From NCBI RefSeq assembly GCF_016907815.1, contig NZ_JAFBCQ010000001.1:1364001-1428000 (forward strand): a stretch of DNA of 64,000 nucleotides. Reading direction: 5' to 3'. Positions 33,390-40,942 of this stretch are shown in pieces. The notes below the pieces were generated by a model, which saw only the letters and a program-made list of their open reading frames with translations, was not told where the DNA came from and did no database searches. The stretch comes from Microbacterium aurum (GTDB taxonomy: Bacteria > Actinomycetota > Actinomycetes > Actinomycetales > Microbacteriaceae). Position numbers and translations under genes: made by a program. Positions within the stretch are counted from its first letter, which is position 1, and the number at the start of each line of letters is the position of its first letter.

Positions 33390-34231
33390 GCGCTGCCCTC
33401 CGCGGCGGATGCCCCGGCATCCGTCAACACACCCTGTGCGCGACCCGTCGCGTCGACCACGATGGTGCCGTGGTCGGTGCGCTTGAGTGAGAGGGCTCGG
33501 GCGCCGCGCTCGGCGCCGATGAACTGGGCGACGAATGGGCTCGCGGGGTTCTCGATGATCTCGTCGGGCGTGCCTACCTGCGCGATCCGGGCGCCCTTCT
33601 CGAGGATCACGACCTGGTCGCCGAGCAGGAACGCCTCGTCGATGTCGTGCGTGACGAACACGACGGTCTTGTCGAGGTCGCGCTGCAGGCGCCGCGTCTC
33701 GGTCTGCAGCTCTTTGCGGACGATCGGGTCGACGGCGCCGAACGGCTCGTCCATGAGGAGGATGTTGGGGTCGGCCGCGAGGGCACGCGCGACGCCGACG
33801 CGCTGCTGCTGGCCTCCGGAGAGCTGCCGCGGGTAGCGGTCGGCGAGCGCGCGGTCCAGCCCGACGATGTCGAGCAGCTCGAGGGCGCGCTGGCGGGCCT
33901 GCTTCTTGGGCACCCCGTTCAGCACCGGGACGGTGGCGACGTTGTCGATGACGCTGAAATGCGGGAGCAGTCCGGCATTCTGCAGCACATAGCCGATGCC
34001 GCGGCGCAGCTTCACCGGGTCGCGACCCGTGATCGACTCGCCGTCGATCGTGATGTCTCCGCTCGTCGGCTCGATGAGCCGGTTGATCATGCGCAGCAGC
34101 GTCGTCTTGCCGCAGCCTGAGGATCCCACGAACACCGTGGTCTTGTGCGCGGGCAGCACGAGACTGAAATCGTCCACCGCGACGGTGCCGTCAGCGAAGC
34201 GCTTCGTGACGGAGCGGAACTCGATCGCCAT
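33386..34231 (-). CDS. Osmoprotectant ABC transporter ATP-binding protein
   Basis: A 281-residue ABC ATPase: Walker A GSSGCGKTT, signature LSGGQQQRVGVARAL, Walker B ILLMDEPFGAVD. The KELQTETRRLQRDLDKTVVF region is typical of the glycine-betaine/choline (OpuA/OpuB) class. No C-terminal CBS pair is present, so an ionic-strength sensor as in OpuA is lacking. First gene of the operon ATPase-permease-permease-binding protein. Confidence 0.92.
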   Translation of the reverse strand: MAIEFRSVTKRFADGTVAVDDFSLVLPAHKTTVFVGSSGCGKTTLLRMINRLIEPTSGDITIDGESITGRDPVKLRRGIGYVLQNAGLLPHFSVIDNVATVPVLNGVPKKQARQRALELLDIVGLDRALADRYPRQLSGGQQQRVGVARALAADPNILLMDEPFGAVDPIVRKELQTETRRLQRDLDKTVVFVTHDIDEAFLLGDQVVILEKGARIAQVGTPDEIIENPASPFVAQFIGAERGARALSLKRTDHGTIVVDATGRAQGVLTDAGASAAEGSA

Positions 34232-34313
34232 ACGTCCTCCGGGTCGGATTCTCCACCCAACCACATGCTTCCGACATCGCCCAGGGGGTTGGCACACGCC
34301 GTCACACTCGGGT

Positions 34314-34319
34314 AAGGCT
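34314..34319 (+). promoter_or_regulatory. -10 like box (T)AAGGCT before the disulfide reductase
   Basis: TAAGGCT ends 6 nt before ATG 34326, close to the TAGGCT consensus of leaderless genes here. Confidence 0.35.
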
Positions 34320-34325
34320 GGGCGC

Positions 34326-35768
34326 ATGGATGCTGCAGAGTACGACCTCATTGTCATCGGAGCCGGCCCCGTCGGCGAGAACGTCGCCGACCGGGCGGTG
34401 CAGGGCGGGCTGTCGGTGGCGATCGTGGAGAGCGAGCTCGTCGGCGGGGAGTGCTCGTACTGGGCGTGCATGCCGTCCAAGACGCTGCTGCGCGCCGGGG
34501 CGGCGCTCGCCGCGGCCGTCGACGCGCCGGGAGCGCTGCCGGCGGCATCCGGCCCGCGCCGCGTCGACGTGGCGGCCGTGCTGCGCCGCCGCGACGAGAT
34601 CGTGCACGAGTGGAACGACGCCGGGCAGGTGCAGTGGCTGCAGGATGCCGGGATCGAGCTCGTCCGCGGACACGGGCGGCTGACCGGCGAGCGCGAGGTG
34701 ACGGTCGCGCGCGACGGTGCGGATGCCGCACGCCTCCGCGCCCGGTACGCGGTCGCGGTCTGCACCGGCTCGGCGGCGCTGCTGCCGGACATCCCCGGCC
34801 TCGCCGACGCGCGGCCGTGGACGTCGCGGGAGGCGACGGCCGTGCAGCAGATGCCGGAGTCGCTCGTGATCCTCGGCGGCGGCGTCGTCGCGTGCGAGAT
34901 GGCCACGGCGTACGCGTCGTTCGGCGTCGCCGTGACGGTGCTCGCGCGCTCCGCCCTGCTGCACGGCGTCGAGCCGTTCGCGGGGGAGTTCGTGACGGAT
35001 TCGCTGCGTGCGGCGGGCGTCGACGTGCGCACCGATGCCCAGGTGACGGCGGTGGTGCGCGAGGACGATGGCCGCGTGCGGGTCGATCTGTCGGAGGGGG
35101 AGAGCGTCACCGCATCCGAGATCCTCGTCGCGACCGGTCGGGTGCCGCGCACCGGCGACCTCGGACTCGAGGCGGTCGGGCTGGAGCCGGGCGCCTGGCT
35201 CGACGTCGACGACACGCTGCGGGTGCGCGGCAGCGCGTGGCTCTATGGCGTCGGTGACGTCACGCACCGGGCGCTGCTGACCCACCAGGGCAAGTACCAG
35301 GCGCGGGCCGCCGGCGACGTGATCGCGGTCCGCGCGCACGGCGGCGAGGTCGACGACGCGCCGTGGGGCGCGCACGTGGCGACCGCCGACCACGACGCCG
35401 TTCCGCAGGTGGTGTTCACCGCACCGGAGGTCGCCGCGGTCGGGCTCACGGCGGCGCAGGCGGAGGAGCGCGGCATCCGCGTCCGCGCGCTCGATGTCGA
35501 CCTCGCGCAGATCGCCGGCGCCAGCACCCGAGCCGCGCACTACCGCGGCCAGGCGCGCGCCGTCGTCGACGAGGACCGCGGTGTGCTCGTCGGGGCGACG
35601 TTCGTGGGGGAGGATGCCGGGGAGATGCTCCACGCGGCGACGATCGCGGTCGTGGGCGAGGTCCCGCTGCACCGGCTGTGGCACGCGGTTCCGGCCTACC
35701 CCACGCTCAGCGAGGTGTGGCTGCGCTGGCTCGAGGCCTACGGCCGCGAGTCGGCCGTGTCGACCTAG
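34326..35768 (+). CDS. FAD-dependent pyridine nucleotide-disulfide oxidoreductase
   Basis: A 480-residue class I disulfide reductase-like flavoprotein. FAD motif GAGPVGENVADRAVQGG is near residue 12. The redox-active CxxxxC appears as GGECSYWACMPSK (about 40-52). The NAD(P) motif GGGVVACEMA lies mid-protein, and a dimerisation domain ends the protein with HAVPAYPTLSEVWLRWLEAYG. Mercuric-reductase/dihydrolipoamide-dehydrogenase-like, but the true substrate is unknown. Its last 41 bp recur 1001 bp downstream (36723-36763) in a version ending in TGA, so this 3' end may have been supplied by an inserted cassette. Confidence 0.9.
   Translation: MDAAEYDLIVIGAGPVGENVADRAVQGGLSVAIVESELVGGECSYWACMPSKTLLRAGAALAAAVDAPGALPAASGPRRVDVAAVLRRRDEIVHEWNDAGQVQWLQDAGIELVRGHGRLTGEREVTVARDGADAARLRARYAVAVCTGSAALLPDIPGLADARPWTSREATAVQQMPESLVILGGGVVACEMATAYASFGVAVTVLARSALLHGVEPFAGEFVTDSLRAAGVDVRTDAQVTAVVREDDGRVRVDLSEGESVTASEILVATGRVPRTGDLGLEAVGLEPGAWLDVDDTLRVRGSAWLYGVGDVTHRALLTHQGKYQARAAGDVIAVRAHGGEVDDAPWGAHVATADHDAVPQVVFTAPEVAAVGLTAAQAEERGIRVRALDVDLAQIAGASTRAAHYRGQARAVVDEDRGVLVGATFVGEDAGEMLHAATIAVVGEVPLHRLWHAVPAYPTLSEVWLRWLEAYGRESAVST
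35722..35762 (+). repeat. 41-bp direct repeat, copy 1 (gene 3' end)
   Basis: Starts TGCGCTGGCTCGAGGCCTAC. It is identical to 36723-36763 except one base (C/G) and encodes the last residues of the flavoprotein. Marks the left edge of a lower-GC cassette. Confidence 0.95.
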
Positions 35769-35899
35769 AGTCTGAGGCGCGAAGCGACGAAAGAGCTTCG
35801 ACCTGCCTGCTCCCAAGTAGTACCGACTTTCGTCGCATAGACGGCTCGACGATCGGCACGTCAACCGTCGCAGGCGGTGCGGCGACCGTTATCGACTGC

Positions 35900-36091
35900 G
35901 TGGCCTACCCCACCTCGTTCAACTGCGGGCTGGGCGTCGTTGCTACTCTCAGCGGCCCCGGTTTGGGCTTGCTTCGCTACGCACGGGTTGCTGACGGTAC
36001 GCTCGATCTCTTGCGTGGCGCTCCGAAGGCTGGGCTGCTTCCCGCTGGAATTGCAGCTGCGATCGGAGGATTGCCGTCACTATGGGAATGA
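35900..36091 (+). pseudogene. Short ORF or 5'-truncated gene remnant in the cassette
   Basis: A frame ending LLPAGIAAAIGGLPSLWE and stopping at TGA 36089-36091, overlapping ATG 36088 of the next ORF as ATGA, which suggests a real coupled gene pair. The frame is open from inside the flavoprotein gene, but the first usable start after the repeat is GTG 35900 (63 residues). The coding look extends further 5' (STDFRRIDGSTIGTSTVAGG), so the 5' part of a larger gene was probably lost when the cassette formed. No family recognised. Confidence 0.4.
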
Positions 36092-36801
36092 ACCCCAAAC
36101 GGACCACTGGCTCGAAACGTCGCCCGGCTCAAGTATTGGCGTGGACAGCGGCCGGAATCGCGTTGTCGGTTGCGACGATACGACTCTTTGTCGGCGCGAG
36201 CGCTGGGCGGGACTTGGGGGCGTTCGCGATCGTTGTCGCGGTGCTCCTAGCACTGTTCTTCATAACCCTCGTTACGATTCTTGTCCTGTTGTCGTTGCGG
36301 CGTTCGCGGCGCCGCGGGCTCATGTCTTTGCGCGAGCGGTACCCCGATGCCGTCGTGCTGCCGGTGAGCGTCGGGAAGGACCAGTCGCAGGTTCTCCGAG
36401 ACATTGGTCGGGTCTCTCGAGGGTTCCACCCACCCCAGGAGGCGAAGGCAGTGGTTTCCAAAGAGGGCTTCGCTCTCTGGAACAGCCGCGGATCGTCTCT
36501 CATCGCGGTGGCGTTGGACCCACCCGTTCGGTACCAGCCCGGAAACTACACCACACTGGCGGGGACCTTTCGAACGCTGAACGTGGACTTTCTGAAGGGC
36601 GGCGAACGCGTTGAGCTCACTCTCTTCCCGCTCGATGAGAACAGCGGCTTCATCCCGCGGCAACTTGATTCTGCCGCGCTGGATCAAGTCGTTCGACAGC
36701 TCAATGGTGAGCTCGGCGTGCGTGCGCTGGCTCGAGGCCTACGGCCGCGAGTCGGCGGTGTCGTGACGCGAGGACCACGCCGATCTATTGACTATCGATA
36801 G
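36088..36801 (+). CDS. Uncharacterised membrane protein with chimeric C-terminus
   Basis: About 237 residues, not recognised. Two adjacent hydrophobic segments (about 15-70) precede a basic stretch (RRSRRRG) and a soluble domain with PVRYQPGNYTTLAGTF and VELTLFPLDENSG. ATG 36088 overlaps the preceding stop as ATGA; ATG 36082 is also in frame. From about residue 212 it is read out of phase through the second 41-bp repeat and ends at a TAG inside the next gene's operator, so its native C-terminus appears to be replaced. Base composition is visibly less GC-rich than its neighbours, suggesting transfer. Confidence 0.6.
   Translation: MNPKRTTGSKRRPAQVLAWTAAGIALSVATIRLFVGASAGRDLGAFAIVVAVLLALFFITLVTILVLLSLRRSRRRGLMSLRERYPDAVVLPVSVGKDQSQVLRDIGRVSRGFHPPQEAKAVVSKEGFALWNSRGSSLIAVALDPPVRYQPGNYTTLAGTFRTLNVDFLKGGERVELTLFPLDENSGFIPRQLDSAALDQVVRQLNGELGVRALARGLRPRVGGVVTRGPRRSIDYR
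36723..36763 (+). repeat. 41-bp direct repeat, copy 2
   Basis: Matches 35722-35762 at 40 of 41 positions. In the flavoprotein frame it reads RWLEAYGRESAVS followed by TGA, a perfectly good end for that gene, so this may be the ancestral 3' terminus. Confidence 0.95.
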
Positions 36802-36821
36802 CTAATCTATCGATAATCGAT
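36792..36821 (+). promoter_or_regulatory. AT-rich operator/promoter with three ATCGAT sites
   Basis: CTATCGATAG (36792-36801), TATCGATA (36808-36815) and ATCGAT (36816-36821) cluster in otherwise GC-rich DNA. GATAAT (36812-36817) is a -10 box 6 nt before ATG 36824. The downstream HTH protein is the likely binder. Confidence 0.65.
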
Positions 36822-36823
36822 GC

Positions 36824-37318
36824 ATGGACCTCGATCTTCCGCGCCCCGCACTCGGACTCGTCATCACCACCCAGGTGTTCCTGGGCATCCTGTTCGTCGT
36901 CGGCCTCGCCGCGATCGCGCTGCTTCCCGGCTTCTCCTCGAGGGTCGCGATGAGCCTTCCGGAGTACGCAGAGCTGCGCGACCCGCTCCTCGCGATCGCG
37001 ATCTCCGTCACGATCCTCGGCCTCATCGCCCTCGCCATGGTCGCGCTGCTCGTGCACCGCATCTACGCCGGCACGATGCTGACTCGAACCTCGCTGCTCT
37101 GGGTCGATGTCATCGTCGCCACGCTCTTCTGCGCGGTGGTTCTCGACATCGTGGGTGTCGTCGCGATCAGCAACGCTCAAGCCGGCAATCCCTTTCTCGG
37201 CATCGTCCAGGCAGTGGCCTGCCTCACCGTCGTCGCGCTCGCCTGCATCACCCTCGTTCTCCGGTCGCTGCTGCGGGGCGCGATCGTGATGCGCGCCGAA
37301 CTGGACGACGTCGTGTGA
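36824..37318 (+). CDS. DUF2975 membrane protein
   Basis: A 164-residue protein with four hydrophobic segments and the DUF2975 layout, encoded in front of a small Cro/CI-type regulator as is usual for this family. Function unknown; the pair resembles the YozG-type modules of Gram-positives. It has a leaderless start at ATG 36824 behind an ATCGAT operator. Its TGA overlaps the regulator's ATG by one base. Confidence 0.82.
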   Translation: MDLDLPRPALGLVITTQVFLGILFVVGLAAIALLPGFSSRVAMSLPEYAELRDPLLAIAISVTILGLIALAMVALLVHRIYAGTMLTRTSLLWVDVIVATLFCAVVLDIVGVVAISNAQAGNPFLGIVQAVACLTVVALACITLVLRSLLRGAIVMRAELDDVV

Positions 37319-37521
37319 TGGCCATCCGCATCACCATCGACCACATGCTGGCGCGCCGCGGCATGAGCGTCGGCGAGTTCGCGGACAGGGTTGGCATCAC
37401 CCCCGCGAACGTCGCCGTGCTGAAGAACGGCCGCGCGAAGGCCGTCCGGTTCTCGACCCTCGACGCGATCTGTCGCGTCCTCGAATGCCAACCCGGCGAC
37501 ATCCTCCATCACGAGGGCTGA
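37318..37521 (+). CDS. Small Cro/CI-type HTH regulator (YozG-like)
   Basis: A 67-residue single-domain HTH_XRE protein (MSVGEFADRVGITPANVAVL, then RFSTLDAICRVLECQPGDIL), typical of the YozG/HTH_26 family. Encoded with the DUF2975 membrane protein, probably autoregulating through the ATCGAT sites 500 bp upstream. Start ATG 37318 overlaps the DUF2975 stop. Confidence 0.9.
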   Translation: MAIRITIDHMLARRGMSVGEFADRVGITPANVAVLKNGRAKAVRFSTLDAICRVLECQPGDILHHEG

Positions 37522-37618
37522 TGCCCCCTGACGTTCACATCGCGACAAAGCGCTGGGATGCATCGGCATCCCTGTCAAGCCCCTCCACCGCGCGACGCCG
37601 TCGCGCGAGGATCGGGCC

Positions 37619-37816
37619 ATGACCGATGCCGACCCGACACCCGACATGACTCCTGACGAGAAGCGCCGCGACCAGCTGTTGCGCGCGGAGCACTCGACCG
37701 AGGCCGATGCGGCGCCGCGGATCGAGGTCAGCGAACACGACGGCGTGACGCGCATCGACATCGCCGACACCGCAGCGGTGCGCCCGGGCCCCGGCCCCGG
37801 AGCGGAGGAGTCCTAG
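37619..37816 (+). CDS. Small hydrophilic hypothetical protein
   Basis: A 65-residue acidic protein without recognised domain (DEKRRDQLLRAEHSTEADAA; DGVTRIDIADTAAV). Codon use is normal for the genome and no overlapping gene competes. It ends in a Gly/Pro tail and is followed 18 nt later by a 12-bp inverted repeat of the 3'-end family, which supports a real transcript end here. Confidence 0.5.
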   Translation: MTDADPTPDMTPDEKRRDQLLRAEHSTEADAAPRIEVSEHDGVTRIDIADTAAVRPGPGPGAEES

Positions 37817-37834
37817 CCTGCGGCCCTCGCCGTT

Positions 37835-37889
37835 CAGGTGGCGCAATCGGCGGCATCCGGTCGACCGAGGCCGCGGTTTGCGCCACCTG
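37835..37889. repeat. 12-bp perfect inverted repeat with AATCGGCGG core
   Basis: CAGGTGGCGCAA (37835-37846) and TTGCGCCACCTG (37878-37889), with AATCGGCGG directly after the left arm. The rest of the gap to 38108 holds only a TAGGGT box (37941-37946), a possible promoter for the broken transporter. Confidence 0.7.
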
Positions 37890-38108
37890 GGTCGAGTCCG
37901 CCGGCGCGCGCAGGGTGGTAGCGTCGAGAGCGATAGCGCCTAGGGTTCCGGGGCCGCCGCAGTCACGTGGCTGAGCGGCTCGCCTGGTCCGAGCGGCGCC
38001 ACGGCACGGCCTCCGACACAGGCGACCCGCCGTCATCTGACAGGACAAAAGCCCGGAGGAGCCCGTTCGTCGCGCCCGCGACGGATGCCAGGGTTCCGAA
38101 AGTCTGTC

Positions 38109-38420
38109 ATGTCGCCACTTGCCGTTCTCCTCGTCCTCGGGGCCGCCCTCGCCCACGCCGCCTGGAACGTGCTCGCGCACGGCACCAGCCGTCTCGGCCT
38201 GCCCTTCCTCTGGTGCGGCGCGCTCGTCAGCACCCTGCTGTGGGTGGGCGTCGTCCCGCTGACGGGCGGCTTCACACCCGCGGATGCCGGCGGCTTCCTC
38301 CTCGGCATCGCCGTCTCCGCGGTTCTCCATGTCGCGTACATGCTCGTCCTGCAGAGCGGATGCCGCGTCGGCAACCTCTCGACGGTGTACGCCACGCGGG
38401 CTCCCGCAGAAGTGCCGTGA
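38109..38420 (+). pseudogene. EamA/DMT-family transporter, N-terminal fragment
   Basis: About 100 residues: two to three membrane segments starting MSPLAVLLVLGAALAHAAWN, a typical EamA beginning, and the loop LQSGCRVGNLSTVYATR. After that the frame runs into dehydrogenase DNA and stops at 38418-38420. A normal DMT transporter has ~290 residues and ten helices, so this is the 5' third of a gene. The break is a deletion junction near 38396, not the IS itself, which lies 10 nt after the stop. Confidence 0.8.
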
Positions 38421-38430
38421 CCTGCGCAAA
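38350..38430 (+). repeat. 81-bp direct repeat left of the IS
   Basis: Identical to 40080-40160, directly abutting the left terminal inverted repeat. Read as a long target-site duplication made on insertion. Confidence 0.95.
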
Positions 38431-40079
38431 CCTGGATCGTGTCAGTTTAGTGCCCCACGCCCGGCCGGAGTGCGGCGATGATGTCGGCGGCTTCCCCCGT
38501 TGGCGGGGTGGTCGCGGTGAGTTCGTGTCCGTCGATGGTGATCGTGACGTCACGCAGCGGGCGCAGCGCGCGGACGATACGGCGGACCGTCACGCCGGTG
38601 GTCTTGTAGAGGTGCCGGCTGATCGCGAGAGCGCAGAACACGACGGTGAGGTGCGCGTGGATCGAGTCCGCGGTCGACGCGAACATCGGCCTCGCCCGCA
38701 GGTCGGTCTTTGCCATCCGGAACGTCGCCTCGACCTGGAACAGGTCATGGTAGGCCGCCACGATCTCTGCAGCGGAAGCCGTCGCGGTGCTGAGGTTGGT
38801 GACGTACCCCTTGAGGCCGATGTATTCGCGGGCCTTCTCGACTCTTGCCCAGTTCACGCCGGGCTTGGTGCCGAGGGTGACGAACCGGTCCTTCTTCGCC
38901 GGGCGGGTGCCGGCAGCGATCTGCTCGGCGCGTTCGATCTGCTTGTTCAACGTGATGTTGTCGCGGATCTTCCGCTTGTGGGAGTACTGCCACACCACTC
39001 GCCGCTCCCGCGCGTTCACACCCGCACCCATGGTTCGGGTGGTCTCGACCGTCTCCCCATCGGTGACGATGTTCCCGACGGTCGCGTAGTGCTCGGCGAG
39101 ATCGTATGGCGCGGAGGAGGTGCGGGAGCCGACGATGAAACCGAACCCGGCGTCCTCCAGCCGGTTCAGGTTCGCTGCGGACAGCATGCCGGCGTCCGCG
39201 ACGACCACGACCTCGGTCGCGGAGTGACGTTCGCGGAACTGGTCGAGGACGGGCAGCAGGGTGAGAGTCTCGCCCCTGTTGCCCGCGAACTCGTGGACTT
39301 CGAGGGGGAACCCGCCCTGGTCCACGAGGAGGCCGACGAGGATCTGCGGGTCGACGCGGCGCTCTTTGCTCATCCCGACCTTGCGGAGCTTGTCTTCACG
39401 CTCCGCCTCGAAGTAGAGGGTGGTGACGTCGTAGAGCACGACGGTGAGCGGGCCAGATCGGGTCGCATGCGCGTAGGCTGCGGCGGCGATCTTCGACCGC
39501 CAGTCCTGCTCAACGCTGCGGGCGAGGGTCCGCCACACGGTCGACAGCGACGGCGCACCCGGGACACCGAGCTCGTCCCACACCCGCAGCGTGTCCGCCT
39601 TGCTGGTCGGCTCGACGACGCGGGCCAGGACCAGCTTCTTGAATGTGTCGTTGCCGACCGCGTCGAACCCGAGACGGGCGTAGGCGTCCTCGAGGACATC
39701 CCACAACAACCTGGACCTCGACCCGGTCACCGTCGGCGCGGTCGTGGCCGGCGGCGTCGCGCCCAGCCCGTCCAGATCGAACGGGACATGCCCGGCCAGC
39801 TCCGCGATCCGCTCCCGCGCGATCGCGACCAGCACCGCGAGCTGCTCATCGTCGTGCGCGGAGCCGAGGTGCTCCACGATCGTCCGCACACCACGGGTCT
39901 TCGACGCGATCTGCACCGCCGTCGCACCCGACGCGGTGCGCACCTTCCGCACGAACCACCCCACCGAGCGAGTCTAGATCGACGCCGTTAGTGCCCCGCA
40001 CGAGGCACCAACACCCCCGGAAAATCAAGCCTCAACGATCCTCAACCCGCGAAATCACCCGACGGTGACACGATCCAGG
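38431..40079 (-). mobile_element. IS1634-family insertion sequence, complete (1649 bp)
   Basis: Bounded by a perfect 14-bp terminal inverted repeat, CCTGGATCGTGTCA at 38431-38444 and its complement at 40066-40079. Carries one transposase gene on the minus strand and 81-bp flanking duplications. Members of the IS1634 family (IS1634, IS1549) are known for long, variable target duplications, which fits. Confidence 0.92.
38447..39964 (-). CDS. IS1634-family transposase
   Basis: A 505-residue DDE transposase of the IS4/IS1634 type. Acidic residues are visible in VVLYDVTTLYF, VVVVADAGMLS and the C-terminal VEATFRMAKTDLRARP (the Y-x-R-x-x-K-like signature region with Glu). The gene is intact from ATG 39964 to its stop close to the left terminal repeat, so the element is probably still able to move. 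Base composition is near that of the host. Confidence 0.93.
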   Translation of the reverse strand: MGWFVRKVRTASGATAVQIASKTRGVRTIVEHLGSAHDDEQLAVLVAIARERIAELAGHVPFDLDGLGATPPATTAPTVTGSRSRLLWDVLEDAYARLGFDAVGNDTFKKLVLARVVEPTSKADTLRVWDELGVPGAPSLSTVWRTLARSVEQDWRSKIAAAAYAHATRSGPLTVVLYDVTTLYFEAEREDKLRKVGMSKERRVDPQILVGLLVDQGGFPLEVHEFAGNRGETLTLLPVLDQFRERHSATEVVVVADAGMLSAANLNRLEDAGFGFIVGSRTSSAPYDLAEHYATVGNIVTDGETVETTRTMGAGVNARERRVVWQYSHKRKIRDNITLNKQIERAEQIAAGTRPAKKDRFVTLGTKPGVNWARVEKAREYIGLKGYVTNLSTATASAAEIVAAYHDLFQVEATFRMAKTDLRARPMFASTADSIHAHLTVVFCALAISRHLYKTTGVTVRRIVRALRPLRDVTITIDGHELTATTPPTGEAADIIAALRPGVGH

Positions 40080-40160
40080 TGCAGAGCGGATGCCGCGTCG
40101 GCAACCTCTCGACGGTGTACGCCACGCGGGCTCCCGCAGAAGTGCCGTGACCTGCGCAAA
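40080..40160 (+). repeat. 81-bp direct repeat right of the IS
   Basis: Second copy of 38350-38430, adjoining the right terminal inverted repeat. Without the IS and one copy, the transporter fragment would read straight into the dehydrogenase fragment. Confidence 0.95.
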
Positions 40161-40901
40161 TACGGGCACGAGCGCGTCGGCAGCCGGTGGGAGCTGTGCG
40201 GCGGATTCGCCAGCCACGTCCACGTGCGTGCCGGCACCCCGATCGTCACCGTGGGGGAGCGGATGCCGGCGCGCGTCGCCGCGCCCGCCGCGTGCGCGAC
40301 GGCCACCGCCGTGGCGGCCCTCCGCCGCGCCGAGCGCGAGGTCCCGGTCGCCGGCGCGGTGGTGCTCGTGTCGGGCGCGGGGATGGTCGGGCTGTCGGCT
40401 GCGGCGCTCGCCGCCGACCGCGGCGCGACGGTGATCGTCGCCGACCCCGACAAGCGCCGACGCAAGCTGAGCCCCCGGTTCGGGGCGAGCGCCGCGATCG
40501 ACCCCCGGGAGTGCGACGCGCTGGCCGGCGCCCTCGCCACCCTCGGCCGGGACGAGGTCGACATCGCGATCGAGGCGTCGGGGTCGCCCTCGGCGGTGGC
40601 CGCGGCGCTCGCGGCCGTCGGCATCGGCGGAGCCGTGGTGCTCGTCGGGAGCGTCTTCCCCGGTGGAACGGTTGCCGTCGACCCGGAGCGCATCGTCCGG
40701 GGTCTCGTCACCGTCGCCGGCGTCCACAACTACACCGGCGAGGATCTCCGCGACACGGTGTCCTTTCTGCGCGACGCGTGGGGCCGGCATCCGTTCGAGG
40801 ACCTCGTCGAGCCCGTGTTCGCGCTCGCCGACGCCGACGAGGCGCTCGCCGCCGCCGCGGGCGGCGAGGCGCTGCGGGTAGGTCTCGACCCGCGCCGCTG
40901 A
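40125..40901 (+). pseudogene. Zinc-type alcohol dehydrogenase (phosphonate-associated type), 5'-truncated
   Basis: About 258 residues remain: GLPQKCRDLRKYGHE is the end of the structural zinc site, then CGGFASHVHV, and a full Rossmann domain VLVSGAGMVGLSAAALAADRG with VGSVFPGG and AGVHNYTGEDL. These match the phosphonate-catabolism-associated dehydrogenase subfamily (TIGR03366-like). The catalytic N-terminal third is missing, joined instead to the transporter fragment, and no proper start exists. Ends at a normal TGA. Confidence 0.8.
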
Positions 40902-40930
40902 CCCCCGCGGCGCGCCACGGGCGCCCGAAC

Positions 40931-40936
40931 TACGCT
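40931..40936 (+). promoter_or_regulatory. -10 box TACGCT, leaderless promoter of the aminopeptidase
   Basis: TACGCT ends 6 nt before GTG 40943, which fixes this start in a frame that is open far upstream. Confidence 0.5.
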
Positions 40937-40942
40937 GGACGC

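Noticed and set aside
35877-36614. 245-codon frame in the cassette, overlapping the membrane protein
   Set aside because: Cys/Arg/Pro-rich without hydrophobic or domain pattern, while the overlapping frame shows membrane helices and ATGA coupling.
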